This document shows positions 9,179-18,208 of a stretch of 64,000 bases of DNA, one piece after another. A program made the position numbers and the translations under genes. Each line of letters starts with the position of its first letter. The first letter of the stretch is position 1. The notes beneath the pieces are model-generated. The model was not told the DNA's origin and did no database searches. It saw only the letters and a list, made by a program, of their open reading frames with translations. Source of the stretch: Cellvibrio sp. KY-GH-1 (GTDB taxonomy: Bacteria > Pseudomonadota > Gammaproteobacteria > Pseudomonadales > Cellvibrionaceae); assembly GCF_008806975.1 (NCBI RefSeq), contig NZ_CP031728.1, forward strand, positions 2,170,001 to 2,234,000, written 5' to 3'.

Positions 9179-10852
9179 ATGAGCCAGTTACTGCAACGCC
9201 CCGGCAAACTTGCGTTAACCATCGGCCTGTTATTACCCCTGATGGTTGGCTGCACTACGACCCAGGCGGTAGATCGACCCAGTTATAGCACTACTGCAGC
9301 TCAAGCCAGCTTTAGTGACGCGCAACTGGACTCGCTGCTTGCGCCCATCGCGCTCTACCCGGATACCGTTCTATCCCACGTTCTAATTGCGTCTACTTAT
9401 CCACTGGAAGTGGTCGAAGCCGACCGTTGGGCGCGCAACAATACCCGCTACAAAGGCGATGAAGCAGTCAACGCGGTAGAAAACCGCGATTGGGACCCTA
9501 GTGTGAAGGCGCTGGTTGCTTTCCCCGAGGTATTGCGTCGCATGAGCGAAGATCTGGAGTGGACCCAACAGTTGGGCGATGCCTTCCTCGCCGATGAAGA
9601 GGGCGTGATGGACAGCGTGCAAAAGCTGCGCAACCGCGCCTATGCCTCCGGCCACCTGGATAAAGTTGAGCAGGTGCGTGTGATTCGCGAAGAAAAAACC
9701 ATTGTGATCGAGCCCAGCGTTGAGCGAGTTGTTTACGTACCCGCCTACGATACCCGCGTGGTTTACGGCAACTGGTGGTGGCCAGACTATCCGCCCGTGT
9801 ACTGGCATTACCCCAGCAGCTACGTATTTGTGTCCGGCTTCTACTGGGGGCCACGTGTTTATATCGGCCCGCGCTTCTATTTTAGTGGCTGTCACTGGCG
9901 CGATCGCCGTGTCTACGTGGTCGATCATCACCATCACCACGGTCATCGTTTTTACGATAGTCGCAGCGTAGTTCGCCACGTAGATGCCACTCGCTGGAAC
10001 CACAATCCAGTGCACAGACGCGGCGTTGCCTACTACGACAACCACACCCGCGAACGTTTTAATAGCCCGCGCGAAAGTTTCCGTGATTCGCAATCCTACC
10101 GCGCTAACTTACGAGGCGACAATGTTCGTGGAGATAATGTTCGTGGCGATGCAGGCCATAGAGAAAATGCGCGTGGCAATGACCGCACCCAGTGGCGTAG
10201 TGAAGATCGGGCCAACCGCACCAATCCCAATATCGCTCCCAACCAGGCGCGCGACCAACGCCAGAATCGCTCTGATGAATTCCAACAGCGCCTGGAGCGT
10301 CGCCAGGCTGGTCAGATAACTACGCCCAGCAATCGCATTACCGGTACTGAGCGGGCACAACCGCGCGCGGATCAATTGCGTGAACGGATGAACAATCGCA
10401 CTGAGCGCCGTAATGAAAGCACTAACAATGAACGAATGAACAACACAGAAAATCGCACGCAGGAGCGCCAATCAAGCAATCAAGAAAGCCATCTCCAGGA
10501 GCGTTTGAACAGAGACAGAATTGAGCGCACCCAAACTCCACGTGCGGATAGATTCCAGCAGGAACGCCCACAAATCCAGCGCGAGGAACGCCAGATACAA
10601 CGTATTGAGCGTCCCAATGCATCCGTACAAAGAACTGAACAACCACGTATTGAGCGTAGCGAACAGCCCAGATTCGAACGTAGCGAACAGCCCAGAATTG
10701 AACGCACTGAACAACCAAGAATTGAGCGCAGTGAGCAACCGCGTTTTGAGCCGCGTGCCGAGCGCGTTGAAAGATTTCGCGATAACGGTGGCGCTCGTGA
10801 GAGCCGCCAATCCAATGATCGCAGCGAAATTCGCGGCGGCCGCGAACGCTAA
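9179..10852 (+). CDS. DUF3300 lipoprotein with Arg/Glu-rich repetitive tail
   Basis: A 557-residue protein with a lipoprotein signal (LLPLMVGC, acylated Cys about residue 24). The DUF3300 domain spans roughly residues 45-240 and is recognised by LLAPIALYPDTVLSHVLIAS and RVVYVPAYDTRVVYG. A Trp/Tyr/His-rich patch follows (NWWWPDYPPVYWHYPSS and a run of histidines near residue 253). The last 250 residues are low-complexity, rich in R, E, N and Q, and include five tandem octapeptides. The function of DUF3300 proteins is unknown. The aromatic and His-rich part would be periplasmic or surface-exposed. It is divergent from minC and seems to be monocistronic. Confidence 0.85.
   Translation: MSQLLQRPGKLALTIGLLLPLMVGCTTTQAVDRPSYSTTAAQASFSDAQLDSLLAPIALYPDTVLSHVLIASTYPLEVVEADRWARNNTRYKGDEAVNAVENRDWDPSVKALVAFPEVLRRMSEDLEWTQQLGDAFLADEEGVMDSVQKLRNRAYASGHLDKVEQVRVIREEKTIVIEPSVERVVYVPAYDTRVVYGNWWWPDYPPVYWHYPSSYVFVSGFYWGPRVYIGPRFYFSGCHWRDRRVYVVDHHHHHGHRFYDSRSVVRHVDATRWNHNPVHRRGVAYYDNHTRERFNSPRESFRDSQSYRANLRGDNVRGDNVRGDAGHRENARGNDRTQWRSEDRANRTNPNIAPNQARDQRQNRSDEFQQRLERRQAGQITTPSNRITGTERAQPRADQLRERMNNRTERRNESTNNERMNNTENRTQERQSSNQESHLQERLNRDRIERTQTPRADRFQQERPQIQREERQIQRIERPNASVQRTEQPRIERSEQPRFERSEQPRIERTEQPRIERSEQPRFEPRAERVERFRDNGGARESRQSNDRSEIRGGRER
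10634..10753 (+). repeat. Five tandem 24-bp repeats encoding (S/T)EQPR(I/F)ER
   Basis: Five consecutive 8-residue units inside the DUF3300 gene: TEQPRIER, SEQPRFER, SEQPRIER, TEQPRIER, SEQPRFEP. The DNA copies differ at synonymous positions, so they are not freshly duplicated. Copy number may vary between strains through slippage. Confidence 0.9.
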
Positions 10853-10872
10853 ATCACTGGTTAACTTATACA

Positions 10873-10897
10873 CACCGGCGGGCAAAACCTGCCGGTG
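10873..10897 (+). terminator. GC-rich hairpin after the DUF3300 gene
   Basis: A 10-bp stem (CACCGGCGGG / CCTGCCGGTG, one G-T wobble) with loop CAAAA, 20 bp after the stop codon. No T run follows, so it may be a weak terminator or an mRNA-stabilising hairpin. Confidence 0.5.
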
Positions 10898-11025
10898 CTA
10901 CAACAGAATATTCTGAAACCGCGCACAAAAGCCCCTGTATTCTAAACATCGCTGCTTTTATACTATTGCAACAAACCTGCGCCACACTTATCTCAAACCT
11001 AGCTACCCAGAGTTCGTATTAACCT

Positions 11026-11583
11026 ATGCAGAACACCGCACCGATCTTTCGTTTGCTGGCATTACTTGCGTTAACCTCCAGCTTATTTGCCTGTAGCACC
11101 CAAAAAATGGCACGTGACGAAAACTGGCCGGCAACCATGCCCCCACGCGCCTACTTTGTGAAAGCCTTTGAGGCCGATGAGGTTAATAAAAAAATCCAGA
11201 CTCAACAGGAATACATGACCTGGATTGTGCGCTTTTACAATGGCTGGGAGCTATACGGACGCGGTTGGACCAAGATGACCAATGAGCTACTTAGTCAAAT
11301 TGAAAGTCCAAGCGAAGCCAAAGAAATTAAAGATAAAGTAGATCGTATTGGCCGTCAGGTATCCGCAGAATGGGCCAAAAAATCGGACACCCGTACCATT
11401 TATTTGCGCCACGTATCCATCTGGGGAAATGCATTGCTGGAATCGTTGGATCGGGATCAAGCCTTACAGCTGGTTACCAAAGTGAATCAGGATGTTGATG
11501 ACCTACTCGCGCATAAAATAAAACCCGCAGTTATTACCGCTGAGCGTTACTTTCCCGCCGATGAAGATGACCCGTTTTTGTAA
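11026..11583 (+). CDS. Orphan lipoprotein of unknown function
   Basis: A 185-residue predicted lipoprotein with signal LLALTSSLFAC and Cys at about residue 23. The mature part is mostly helical and charged, with no domain I recognise. Recurrent features are a Trp/Tyr-rich centre (WIVRFYNGWELYGRGWTKM) and an acidic C-terminus (PADEDDPFL). It stands alone between the DUF3300 lipoprotein and a convergent TonB receptor. The coding status is supported by the signal peptide, the normal codon use and the terminator placed right behind it. Confidence 0.75.
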   Translation: MQNTAPIFRLLALLALTSSLFACSTQKMARDENWPATMPPRAYFVKAFEADEVNKKIQTQQEYMTWIVRFYNGWELYGRGWTKMTNELLSQIESPSEAKEIKDKVDRIGRQVSAEWAKKSDTRTIYLRHVSIWGNALLESLDRDQALQLVTKVNQDVDDLLAHKIKPAVITAERYFPADEDDPFL

Positions 11584-11599
11584 CTACAAAACAACAGAT

Positions 11600-11631
11600 A
11601 AAAAAATCCCCGGAAATCCGGGGATTTTTTT
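11600..11631. terminator. Bidirectional intrinsic terminator
   Basis: A perfect 14-bp stem (AAAAAAATCCCCGG / CCGGGGATTTTTTT, loop AAAT) between convergent genes: 16 bp after the orphan lipoprotein and 13 bp after the end of the TonB receptor on the other strand. It should serve both. Confidence 0.92.
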
Positions 11632-11644
11632 GCTTTGAAGTTCC

Positions 11645-14641
11645 TTACCAATTCCAGTTAACACCCAGTTTGATCGTCATAGGTGGACCAGCAAACGTGC
11701 CGTTAGGTTGTGCGAAATTGGCTGGCAAGCCTTCGCCCGCACCACCAAACCAATCTTGATAGCCACCGTGGTTTACGGCATTGGTCAAATTGAGCACGTC
11801 CAGACGCAAATTCAAAGTACTGCCATCAGCAATTGAATTCGTCGGGATTTGTTTGCTAAACGCGATATCTAACTGTTTATAACCAATAAAGCCATCGCTC
11901 TCGGGTTTGAAAGTGTTGTATTTACAGGCGTTCCAACCCGCGCGGCAATCGGTTCCCATATAAGTTTTTACACTTTCCAGATTTAATTTCGCCGAAAAAT
12001 CCACGCCGCCCGGCAAATCAAACAACGCAGCAATCACCAAACGATGCTCAGGTACCGAGACAGAATCGAACCATGTGTAATCATCCATACTCGGGTAATC
12101 CAACGCGAATACTTCGCCGGCTTTACGATTCTCCTGCGCGTCGGTATAGGTATAGGCAATGGTCATTCCCCAAAAATCATCCGCTTTGGGCTTATCGAGT
12201 TTGATATAGAGTGAATCCGCTTCGGATTCCAAACCATTCATTCCAATCAAGCCGTTACTGTAGCCGGGAATACCGAACCCCCAGGGCTGCCCCCAACTGG
12301 CACCCGACTCAAAAAAGCTACCATCCGGGCGGCGATTTAGCAGCATCCACACAAACCCGTCGTGGCTTTTTATGTGCGATAAACTGATTTCAGAATCCCA
12401 ATCCCCCAAGGTACCACGCAACCCCAAGCTGAATTGATCCGAGTAAGGCGTTTTTAAATCATTGTTCACCATAAAGACTTCGCGACCACCGCCCGTATTG
12501 GAGTAAAGCAATTCCTCCAATCCTTCACGCGTTAAATATTTTGGATTCCAGGCGACGCAATTGGACTCTACAGCAGGATCACAATTGTGTTGTGGATCTT
12601 CCGAATCAAAATTTATGCTGTAAGTTGGGAAGGTGGCTTTGGTTCTCTCCAATTGCAAATTATCAAACAAGTTGCGGTCATAGGCGCGCCCCGCCCCACC
12701 GAATGCAACCAGGTTGTAGTCACTGCCTATGTCATAGCTAAAACCCACACGCGGTTGCCATGCGCCAGTAAAGCTATCGCGGTTACGACCTGTACTAATG
12801 TAATCGTCGATATTGATATTGGAGTTTTTCAGATTCGGCCAATTGCGCAGTGCAGTCACTACCGCATCCGGCGTTTGATAATCCAGATAGGAATCCGATT
12901 TTTCATAATCCCAACGCACACCGGCATTAATCGTTAAACGCTCAGTCGCGCTCCAGTCATCCTGAATGTAAATACCAATTTGTTGATTGTCGCTCTGCGC
13001 GGTGCCATCGCCAATATTGGCCAGAGGTGCACCCCATTCAACGCGATAGGGTTGTGTCCAGGAATAATCGATATTGTATTTATACTGCGGGTTATAGGGC
13101 TGCTGCTCCGCCGACGATAATTCAATTGCTTTGTATTTAAAGCCGGTTTTAATTTGATGGTCGTCCAGTGAAAGATAGGTGAAATCCTCCTGCAAACCCC
13201 AGCCCGATTGACTTTTCTTTTGAAAATCCCGCCCTGCTCCAGTATTCAATACCGTGCGATCTGCCGCGTTTAATAAAATAGTTCCGTTACCCAACGTATG
13301 TGGGCGCGGATTAAAGGTGTAATCCTCGTAGGTAAAACGAAAATCATTGACCCAATTTTCAGTACGCCAGTTGTGGCTGAGCACCCAGCGACTTTCTTCA
13401 TTATTTTTATCGGTGCCAAAATCCAATACATTCTGACCGCCAATACCGGTCAATTCAGTTTCATCGCGATACTTGGCCGTGAGTTCAATTTTTTGCTCAT
13501 CGTTAACGACATAACTCAACTTACCGAAAATTAAATCCTCTTCAAAATCGGCAGCAACTCCACCCAATTGCGCACGAATTCCCTCAGGCAATTTATTGGC
13601 ATCGTAACCTGAGCCGACAATAACCTCGCGCGGGTCACTATTGCTTTTACCTTCATAGGCGAGGAAAAAATGCAGCGTATCCTGAATAATTGGACCCCCA
13701 ACATTAGCGCCGTATTGGATTTGCTGACTGGGTACTTTTTTATGGGCATTAAGCTCATTGGGATTTTTCTCGCGCATACCTTCATCAGAGTAATCGTAAA
13801 AAAATCCACCCTTGAATTCATTGGTACCGGATGCAGTCACGGCAACAATCGCCGCGCTGCTTAATTGATCATATTCTGCTGAATAGTTTTGGGTGATCAC
13901 CTTGTATTCGGAAATAGCCGACTGCGGAAAGGGCGTGCCACGGCTCGCATCCTGCCCGCTAATACCACCGCGTAGCACATAATTTTTTTGCCCTACGCCA
14001 TCGATAAAAACATTGATGGCGTTGGGGCTTTGCGCACCGCCCTGAATACTGGTACTGCCATCCTGCCCTTCATTAAATTGCACACCGGGCGCGAGGTCGG
14101 CAAACGCCAAAAAATTGCGCGTGGTTTGCGGCAGGGCTTCAATTTGCTCAAGGGTAATATTGGTACCCACCTCACCGCCCACGTTGTAATTCACTTGAGT
14201 TCCCAGCACTAACAGCTCCTCTACTGGCTGCTCAGGATTTTGTTGTTCAAGGTCGATATTTAAATTTACTTTTTGACCCACACGCAGATTAATTGGCTGC
14301 TGCCCCTGCAAACTTTTACCCGCAACTTCCAGGCGATACTCTCCGGGTGCCAAACCAGTAATTACATAGCTACCATCGGCTTTGGTTGTGGTTTTTGCAC
14401 TGTAGCCATTAGCGGTATTTACCAGTGTGACCGAGGTACCTGCCAATGGTTGGTCGCGTGTTTCAATCACACCACCCAAACTGGCGCTGCCTATTTGCGC
14501 CACGGCAGAATCAGCAAAACCGGTGGCACAACAAAACCCAATCAACGTGGCCAGAATATTTTTGCGAGACGGAGCCAATCGGGAAGAAAAAAAATGAGAT
14601 GAAGAGTTAGAGCGAGATGAACTAACAGGGTGCGCGTGCAT
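11645..14641 (-). CDS. Oar-like TonB-dependent receptor with carboxypeptidase-regulatory-like N-terminal domain
   Basis: A 998-residue outer-membrane receptor. After the signal region comes a beta-sandwich carboxypeptidase-regulatory-like domain (SLGGVIETRDQPLAGTSVTL through VNLNIDLEQQ, about residues 50-140). A plug-like region follows (VEELLVLGTQVNYNVGGEVG and IEALPQTTRNFLAFADLAPG), then a large beta barrel ending in aromatic LGVNWNW. This layout resembles Oar-type receptors. The substrate is unknown; polysaccharide fragments or peptides are plausible given the neighbouring enzymes. ATG 14641 is preferred over ATG 14647, because AAGGA sits seven bases before the former and abuts the latter. 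Confidence 0.88.
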   Translation of the reverse strand: MHAHPVSSSRSNSSSHFFSSRLAPSRKNILATLIGFCCATGFADSAVAQIGSASLGGVIETRDQPLAGTSVTLVNTANGYSAKTTTKADGSYVITGLAPGEYRLEVAGKSLQGQQPINLRVGQKVNLNIDLEQQNPEQPVEELLVLGTQVNYNVGGEVGTNITLEQIEALPQTTRNFLAFADLAPGVQFNEGQDGSTSIQGGAQSPNAINVFIDGVGQKNYVLRGGISGQDASRGTPFPQSAISEYKVITQNYSAEYDQLSSAAIVAVTASGTNEFKGGFFYDYSDEGMREKNPNELNAHKKVPSQQIQYGANVGGPIIQDTLHFFLAYEGKSNSDPREVIVGSGYDANKLPEGIRAQLGGVAADFEEDLIFGKLSYVVNDEQKIELTAKYRDETELTGIGGQNVLDFGTDKNNEESRWVLSHNWRTENWVNDFRFTYEDYTFNPRPHTLGNGTILLNAADRTVLNTGAGRDFQKKSQSGWGLQEDFTYLSLDDHQIKTGFKYKAIELSSAEQQPYNPQYKYNIDYSWTQPYRVEWGAPLANIGDGTAQSDNQQIGIYIQDDWSATERLTINAGVRWDYEKSDSYLDYQTPDAVVTALRNWPNLKNSNINIDDYISTGRNRDSFTGAWQPRVGFSYDIGSDYNLVAFGGAGRAYDRNLFDNLQLERTKATFPTYSINFDSEDPQHNCDPAVESNCVAWNPKYLTREGLEELLYSNTGGGREVFMVNNDLKTPYSDQFSLGLRGTLGDWDSEISLSHIKSHDGFVWMLLNRRPDGSFFESGASWGQPWGFGIPGYSNGLIGMNGLESEADSLYIKLDKPKADDFWGMTIAYTYTDAQENRKAGEVFALDYPSMDDYTWFDSVSVPEHRLVIAALFDLPGGVDFSAKLNLESVKTYMGTDCRAGWNACKYNTFKPESDGFIGYKQLDIAFSKQIPTNSIADGSTLNLRLDVLNLTNAVNHGGYQDWFGGAGEGLPANFAQPNGTFAGPPMTIKLGVNWNW

Positions 14642-14757
14642 AAGCATTTCCTTTTCTTAATTATTGGAAGAAGTCGATTTTCTTAACCACTCAATCGACT
14701 GGCCTAAGCCTTCACACAGTGTAGATCAGAAACACAAAACTGCTGATTTAGGTGCAT

Positions 14758-14782
14758 AAAAAAGCCCATACTGCGATGGGCT
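14758..14782 (-). terminator. Intrinsic terminator of the M50 protease gene
   Basis: Stem AGCCCAT / ATGGGCT with a 6-nt loop, followed on the minus strand by TTTTTT. It lies about 45 bp after the M50 stop codon and before the TonB receptor start. Confidence 0.8.
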
Positions 14783-14828
14783 ATTTGTTTTTCACTGATT
14801 TTTTAAGGGTGCAAAAATATTTTGCAAA

Positions 14829-15935
14829 TTAAGATGCCAAAACCTTCATGGCGATTTCTGATCCTGGCAAAGCATCCTGTGCGATCAGCACAATCATCCC
14901 CAGGAACATCGCGACGATCGCCAGATACCAGAACACCGAAAACCAGATGCCGTAGCGATTGAGAGGAGTGATATCTTCGGCAAGCCCTACCCGCCAACCG
15001 GCTAAAATATCGACCACCCCAATAACAATAAAAAAGGTGATGAAATAAAAACCCATTTTCCATGCGAACACAAAACACAGCGCCGAAATACCGAGCAGTG
15101 CAACCAGAGCCAAATAATTGCGCCCGGAAAATACCAGCGATTTCACTACACGCCCGCCATCCAGCGGATATACCGGAATCAAATTGAATAAATTTAACAG
15201 CGCGCTGGTGGAGGCAACCAGTCCAGCAAAATGACTTTCTGTCACCAGGTAAAAAATGTAAAACACCAGTGTCATTACCAACCCAAACACCGGGCCCATC
15301 ATGGAGATATACACATCTTGCCAGCGGCTTTTGGGCATGTCGCCCACGGCCAAACCACCGACAAAGGGAATCAAGTACATGCCTTTAGTGGGCAGGCCAC
15401 ATTTTTTCATCGCGCGCAAATGGCCATATTCATGGAACACCAATACTGCAATTAACGCGATGGCAAACTCCAGGGTAAACATCACGCTGTACACAGCGAC
15501 CGATGCAGCAAGCAATGCGACTTTAATAACCTGTACGGTTTTTAATAATTTAAATCCGACCAGTGCCAGGGAAACCCAGGAGGTATTTTTTACCGGTGCT
15601 GGTGCAGGCGCAGCAGCAGCGACAGTTTCATCCGCCGTTTCAGTAGCAACAGCGCCCTCGTCCTCGCGCACTAGCTGCAAACGCGCTTGCGCCCCCAACA
15701 CCTGGGTACCGCCCACCCACAGTTGATAAATCACACTGGCAGTAGCCAGATTTAATTGAAATCCAACCCGCACTTCACCCAAATCCGGCAGATCAAAACG
15801 GTGCTCACTGATTGGATTAAAATTGCGCAAATGGGACACTCGTTCACCATCTACATTCACCCACTCTTCCCCGGTCGCTGGCGTTGCCGCGACTACAAAC
15901 TCACGCCCGGCGTAAGCAAACGAAAATACCTGCAT
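14829..15935 (-). CDS. M50 (site-2-protease-like) membrane metallopeptidase
   Basis: A 368-residue integral membrane protease. Metal ligands are visible: HEYGH at residues 168-172 and NLIPVYPLDGG at 251-261, the aspartate being the third zinc ligand in this family. The first 115 residues form a soluble beta-rich domain, followed by an Ala/Pro linker and then about six membrane segments. The large soluble N-terminal domain is an unusual companion for a minimal M50 core and may bind a substrate or partner. The substrate is not evident, as no anti-sigma factor or sigma factor lies nearby. The gene is followed by its own terminator. Confidence 0.87.
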   Translation of the reverse strand: MQVFSFAYAGREFVVAATPATGEEWVNVDGERVSHLRNFNPISEHRFDLPDLGEVRVGFQLNLATASVIYQLWVGGTQVLGAQARLQLVREDEGAVATETADETVAAAAPAPAPVKNTSWVSLALVGFKLLKTVQVIKVALLAASVAVYSVMFTLEFAIALIAVLVFHEYGHLRAMKKCGLPTKGMYLIPFVGGLAVGDMPKSRWQDVYISMMGPVFGLVMTLVFYIFYLVTESHFAGLVASTSALLNLFNLIPVYPLDGGRVVKSLVFSGRNYLALVALLGISALCFVFAWKMGFYFITFFIVIGVVDILAGWRVGLAEDITPLNRYGIWFSVFWYLAIVAMFLGMIVLIAQDALPGSEIAMKVLAS

Positions 15936-16083
15936 AACACATCAACTCATCAGATCAACTATCAGATAAAAAAGGGCCGCAACCCGGCAAAACCCGTGGT
16001 TTAACTGGCAATCGTGGCAGTGCGCGCATAGACTAGGCGTCTGTATAGCTATCAACATTCGACAATTTCACCGCAGGTTTTCT

Positions 16084-16914
16084 ATGTTACGGGTAGGCGA
16101 TCACAATCGTTTAAAAATTATCAAGCGCACCGACTTCGGCATTTTTCTGGATGGCGGCAAGTTTGGCAACATTTTATTGCCCAAACGTTACGTGACCGAG
16201 GCCATGACTATTGGCGATGAGCTGGACGTATTTATTTATCTGGATTCGGACGATTGCATTATTGCCACCACGCTCACCCCGCACGCCACTGTCGGGGAAT
16301 GCGCATTTCTGGAAGTGAAAGAAGTTAATCAAGTCGGCGCATTCCTGGATTGGGGCTTACCCAAAGATTTATTAGTTCCTTACAGCGAACAACATAAACC
16401 CATGGAAGTGGGCCGCTCCTATGTAGTTTGTATTTATCTGGATGAATACACCGGCCGCATTACCGCCTCATCGCGTTTAAACCGCCATTTAGAAGAGCGC
16501 GCCAGTGGCCTGCGCGCACAACAAGCAGTCGATTTAATTATTTGTGGCCGCAGCGATATGGGTTACAAAGCAGTTGTCAACAACTCGCACCTGGGTTTGA
16601 TTTTTCGCGATGATGCGTTTCGCACACTACTCTACGGCGAAAAAGTAAAAGGCTTTATTAAAGCCATTCGCGCCGATCGCAAAATTGATTTGAGCTTGCA
16701 ACAACACGCACGCGACAGTAAAGAAGATCTTGCCGAAAAAATTCTCGCGGATTTGCAAAAGCGCGGCGGAGTTTCCTTCCTCACCGACAAAAGCGAACCC
16801 GATGCTATTTACAAAGCCTTTAACGTAAGCAAAGGCAATTACAAAAATGCACTGAGTTTACTGTACAAGCAACGTAAGATCCTGATTGAAAAAGACAAGA
16901 TTACCTTGGTGTAA
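16084..16914 (+). CDS. CvfB/YitL-like S1 RNA-binding protein
   Basis: A 276-residue cytosolic protein with successive S1-like OB folds (LKIIKRTDFGIFLDGGKFGNILLP, then LEVKEVNQVGAFLDWGLPKDLLVPYSEQ) and a C-terminal winged-helix-like part (YKAFNVSKGNYKNALSLLYKQRKI). This is the architecture of the conserved virulence factor B family, which binds RNA and in staphylococci affects expression of virulence genes. In proteobacteria its role is poorly defined. The start at ATG 16084 follows a weak AGG. It is followed by an oxidoreductase gene in the same direction after about 50 bp. Confidence 0.9.
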   Translation: MLRVGDHNRLKIIKRTDFGIFLDGGKFGNILLPKRYVTEAMTIGDELDVFIYLDSDDCIIATTLTPHATVGECAFLEVKEVNQVGAFLDWGLPKDLLVPYSEQHKPMEVGRSYVVCIYLDEYTGRITASSRLNRHLEERASGLRAQQAVDLIICGRSDMGYKAVVNNSHLGLIFRDDAFRTLLYGEKVKGFIKAIRADRKIDLSLQQHARDSKEDLAEKILADLQKRGGVSFLTDKSEPDAIYKAFNVSKGNYKNALSLLYKQRKILIEKDKITLV

Positions 16915-16967
16915 TGGAGTTTATGAGGTTAATTTTTTTGTCATTGCTTGTAATAGGTGAATAACGA

Positions 16968-17948
16968 ATGAAACAAATCCGCTGGGGCATTATTGGTGTT
17001 GGCGATGTTTGCGAAGTAAAAAGCGGACCGGGGTTTTACAAGGCGCCGGGTTCAGAGTTACACGCGGTAATGCGCCGCAACGGTGACAAAGCGCGCGATT
17101 ATGCCCAGCGCCATCAAGTTCCCCTTTGGTACGACAATGCCGAAGCACTCTTGGCCAATCCGGACATTAATGCTGTTTATATTGCTACTCCTCCCGCACA
17201 ACATAAAGATTACGCCATTGCTGCCATGCAGGCCGGCAAGGATGTGTATATCGAAAAGCCCGTCACTTTAAATGCGGCTGAATGCGATGCAATTATTGCC
17301 GCAGAAAAAACGACTGGCCGCAAGGTAGTGGCAGCGCACTATCGCCGCTATGTACCCTGCTTTATAAAAATGCACGATTTGATTCGCAGTGGCGTTATCG
17401 GTGATCCATTAATGGTGCAATTGGAGATGCTGCAACCCGCCGTTTCCAAAATTATTACAACTACAGAAGACAACTGGCGAGTGAATCCGGAATTATCAGG
17501 CGGTGGATTATTTCACGATCTATCGCCCCATCAGCTCGATCTTATGTTGTATTGGTTTGGGCAGGTGATAAATGCCAGCGGCTTTGGCACCAATCAACGG
17601 CAATTTAATCGCGCCGATGATGCAGTGCACGGTTGGGCCAAACTGGAATCCGGGGTGTTATTGCAGGGGCGCTGGCATTTTGCCGTGGCCCCGGAGCAAA
17701 CCCGCGACCAGTGCGAAATTATCGGAACTGCTGGAAAATTAACCATTAATTTTTTCGGCCAACAAGTGATTCGCATCAGCACCCGCAGTGGCGACGAAGA
17801 AATCGTCATTCCCAACCCGCAACATATCCAGCAGCCAATGATTGAGCAGGTGAATGCTTATTTTCGCGCAGAACGGGACAACCCTTGCAGCATTGCCGAC
17901 GCACAAAAAGTCATGCAACTTATCGATCGCTTTAGCCAACCACTGTAA
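16968..17948 (+). CDS. Gfo/Idh/MocA-family NAD(P)-dependent oxidoreductase
   Basis: A 326-residue soluble dehydrogenase. The N-terminal Rossmann fold starts with RWGIIGVGDVCEVKSGPGF, the family motif GKDVYIEKPV lies near residue 90, and the C-terminal substrate domain contains GGGLFHDLSPHQLDLMLYWFG. Family members oxidise or reduce sugars and sugar derivatives such as inositol, glucose-fructose or UDP-sugars. In this polysaccharide-degrading setting a sugar substrate is likely but not identifiable. AGGTGA lies upstream of ATG 16968. It could be co-transcribed with the CvfB-like gene. Confidence 0.88.
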   Translation: MKQIRWGIIGVGDVCEVKSGPGFYKAPGSELHAVMRRNGDKARDYAQRHQVPLWYDNAEALLANPDINAVYIATPPAQHKDYAIAAMQAGKDVYIEKPVTLNAAECDAIIAAEKTTGRKVVAAHYRRYVPCFIKMHDLIRSGVIGDPLMVQLEMLQPAVSKIITTTEDNWRVNPELSGGGLFHDLSPHQLDLMLYWFGQVINASGFGTNQRQFNRADDAVHGWAKLESGVLLQGRWHFAVAPEQTRDQCEIIGTAGKLTINFFGQQVIRISTRSGDEEIVIPNPQHIQQPMIEQVNAYFRAERDNPCSIADAQKVMQLIDRFSQPL

Positions 17949-17970
17949 CCCGCCCTTTTACCCACCCCCA

Positions 17971-17994
17971 CCAGGGTTGCTTTCGCATCCCTGG
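17971..17994. terminator. Inverted repeat after the oxidoreductase gene, possible weak terminator
   Basis: CCAGGG and CCCTGG are separated by 12 nt, about 20 bp after the stop codon. No T run follows, so terminator function is uncertain. Confidence 0.3.
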
Positions 17995-18208
17995 CACCTA
18001 AATATTCCACTAAAAATCACTTTTACCTTTTTTGCTTCGTTAACGTGCATAAAATCTCAAAAGTGACGTATTTTTCTCGGCAGAATTTTTGCTTGTCTCT
18101 AAACTGTCAAACAGCATTTGCACCAATTGGGCTGGTTAAAATGCTGTGGAAATCAACTTATAAGGTCTAGCGACCCGCGGACCAACATCAATGAGCGAAG
18201 GAGTTATG

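Noticed and set aside
9383..10093. A 236-residue minus-strand frame inside the DUF3300 gene
   Set aside because: It is an antisense shadow of a gene with a clear lipoprotein signal and DUF3300 motifs.
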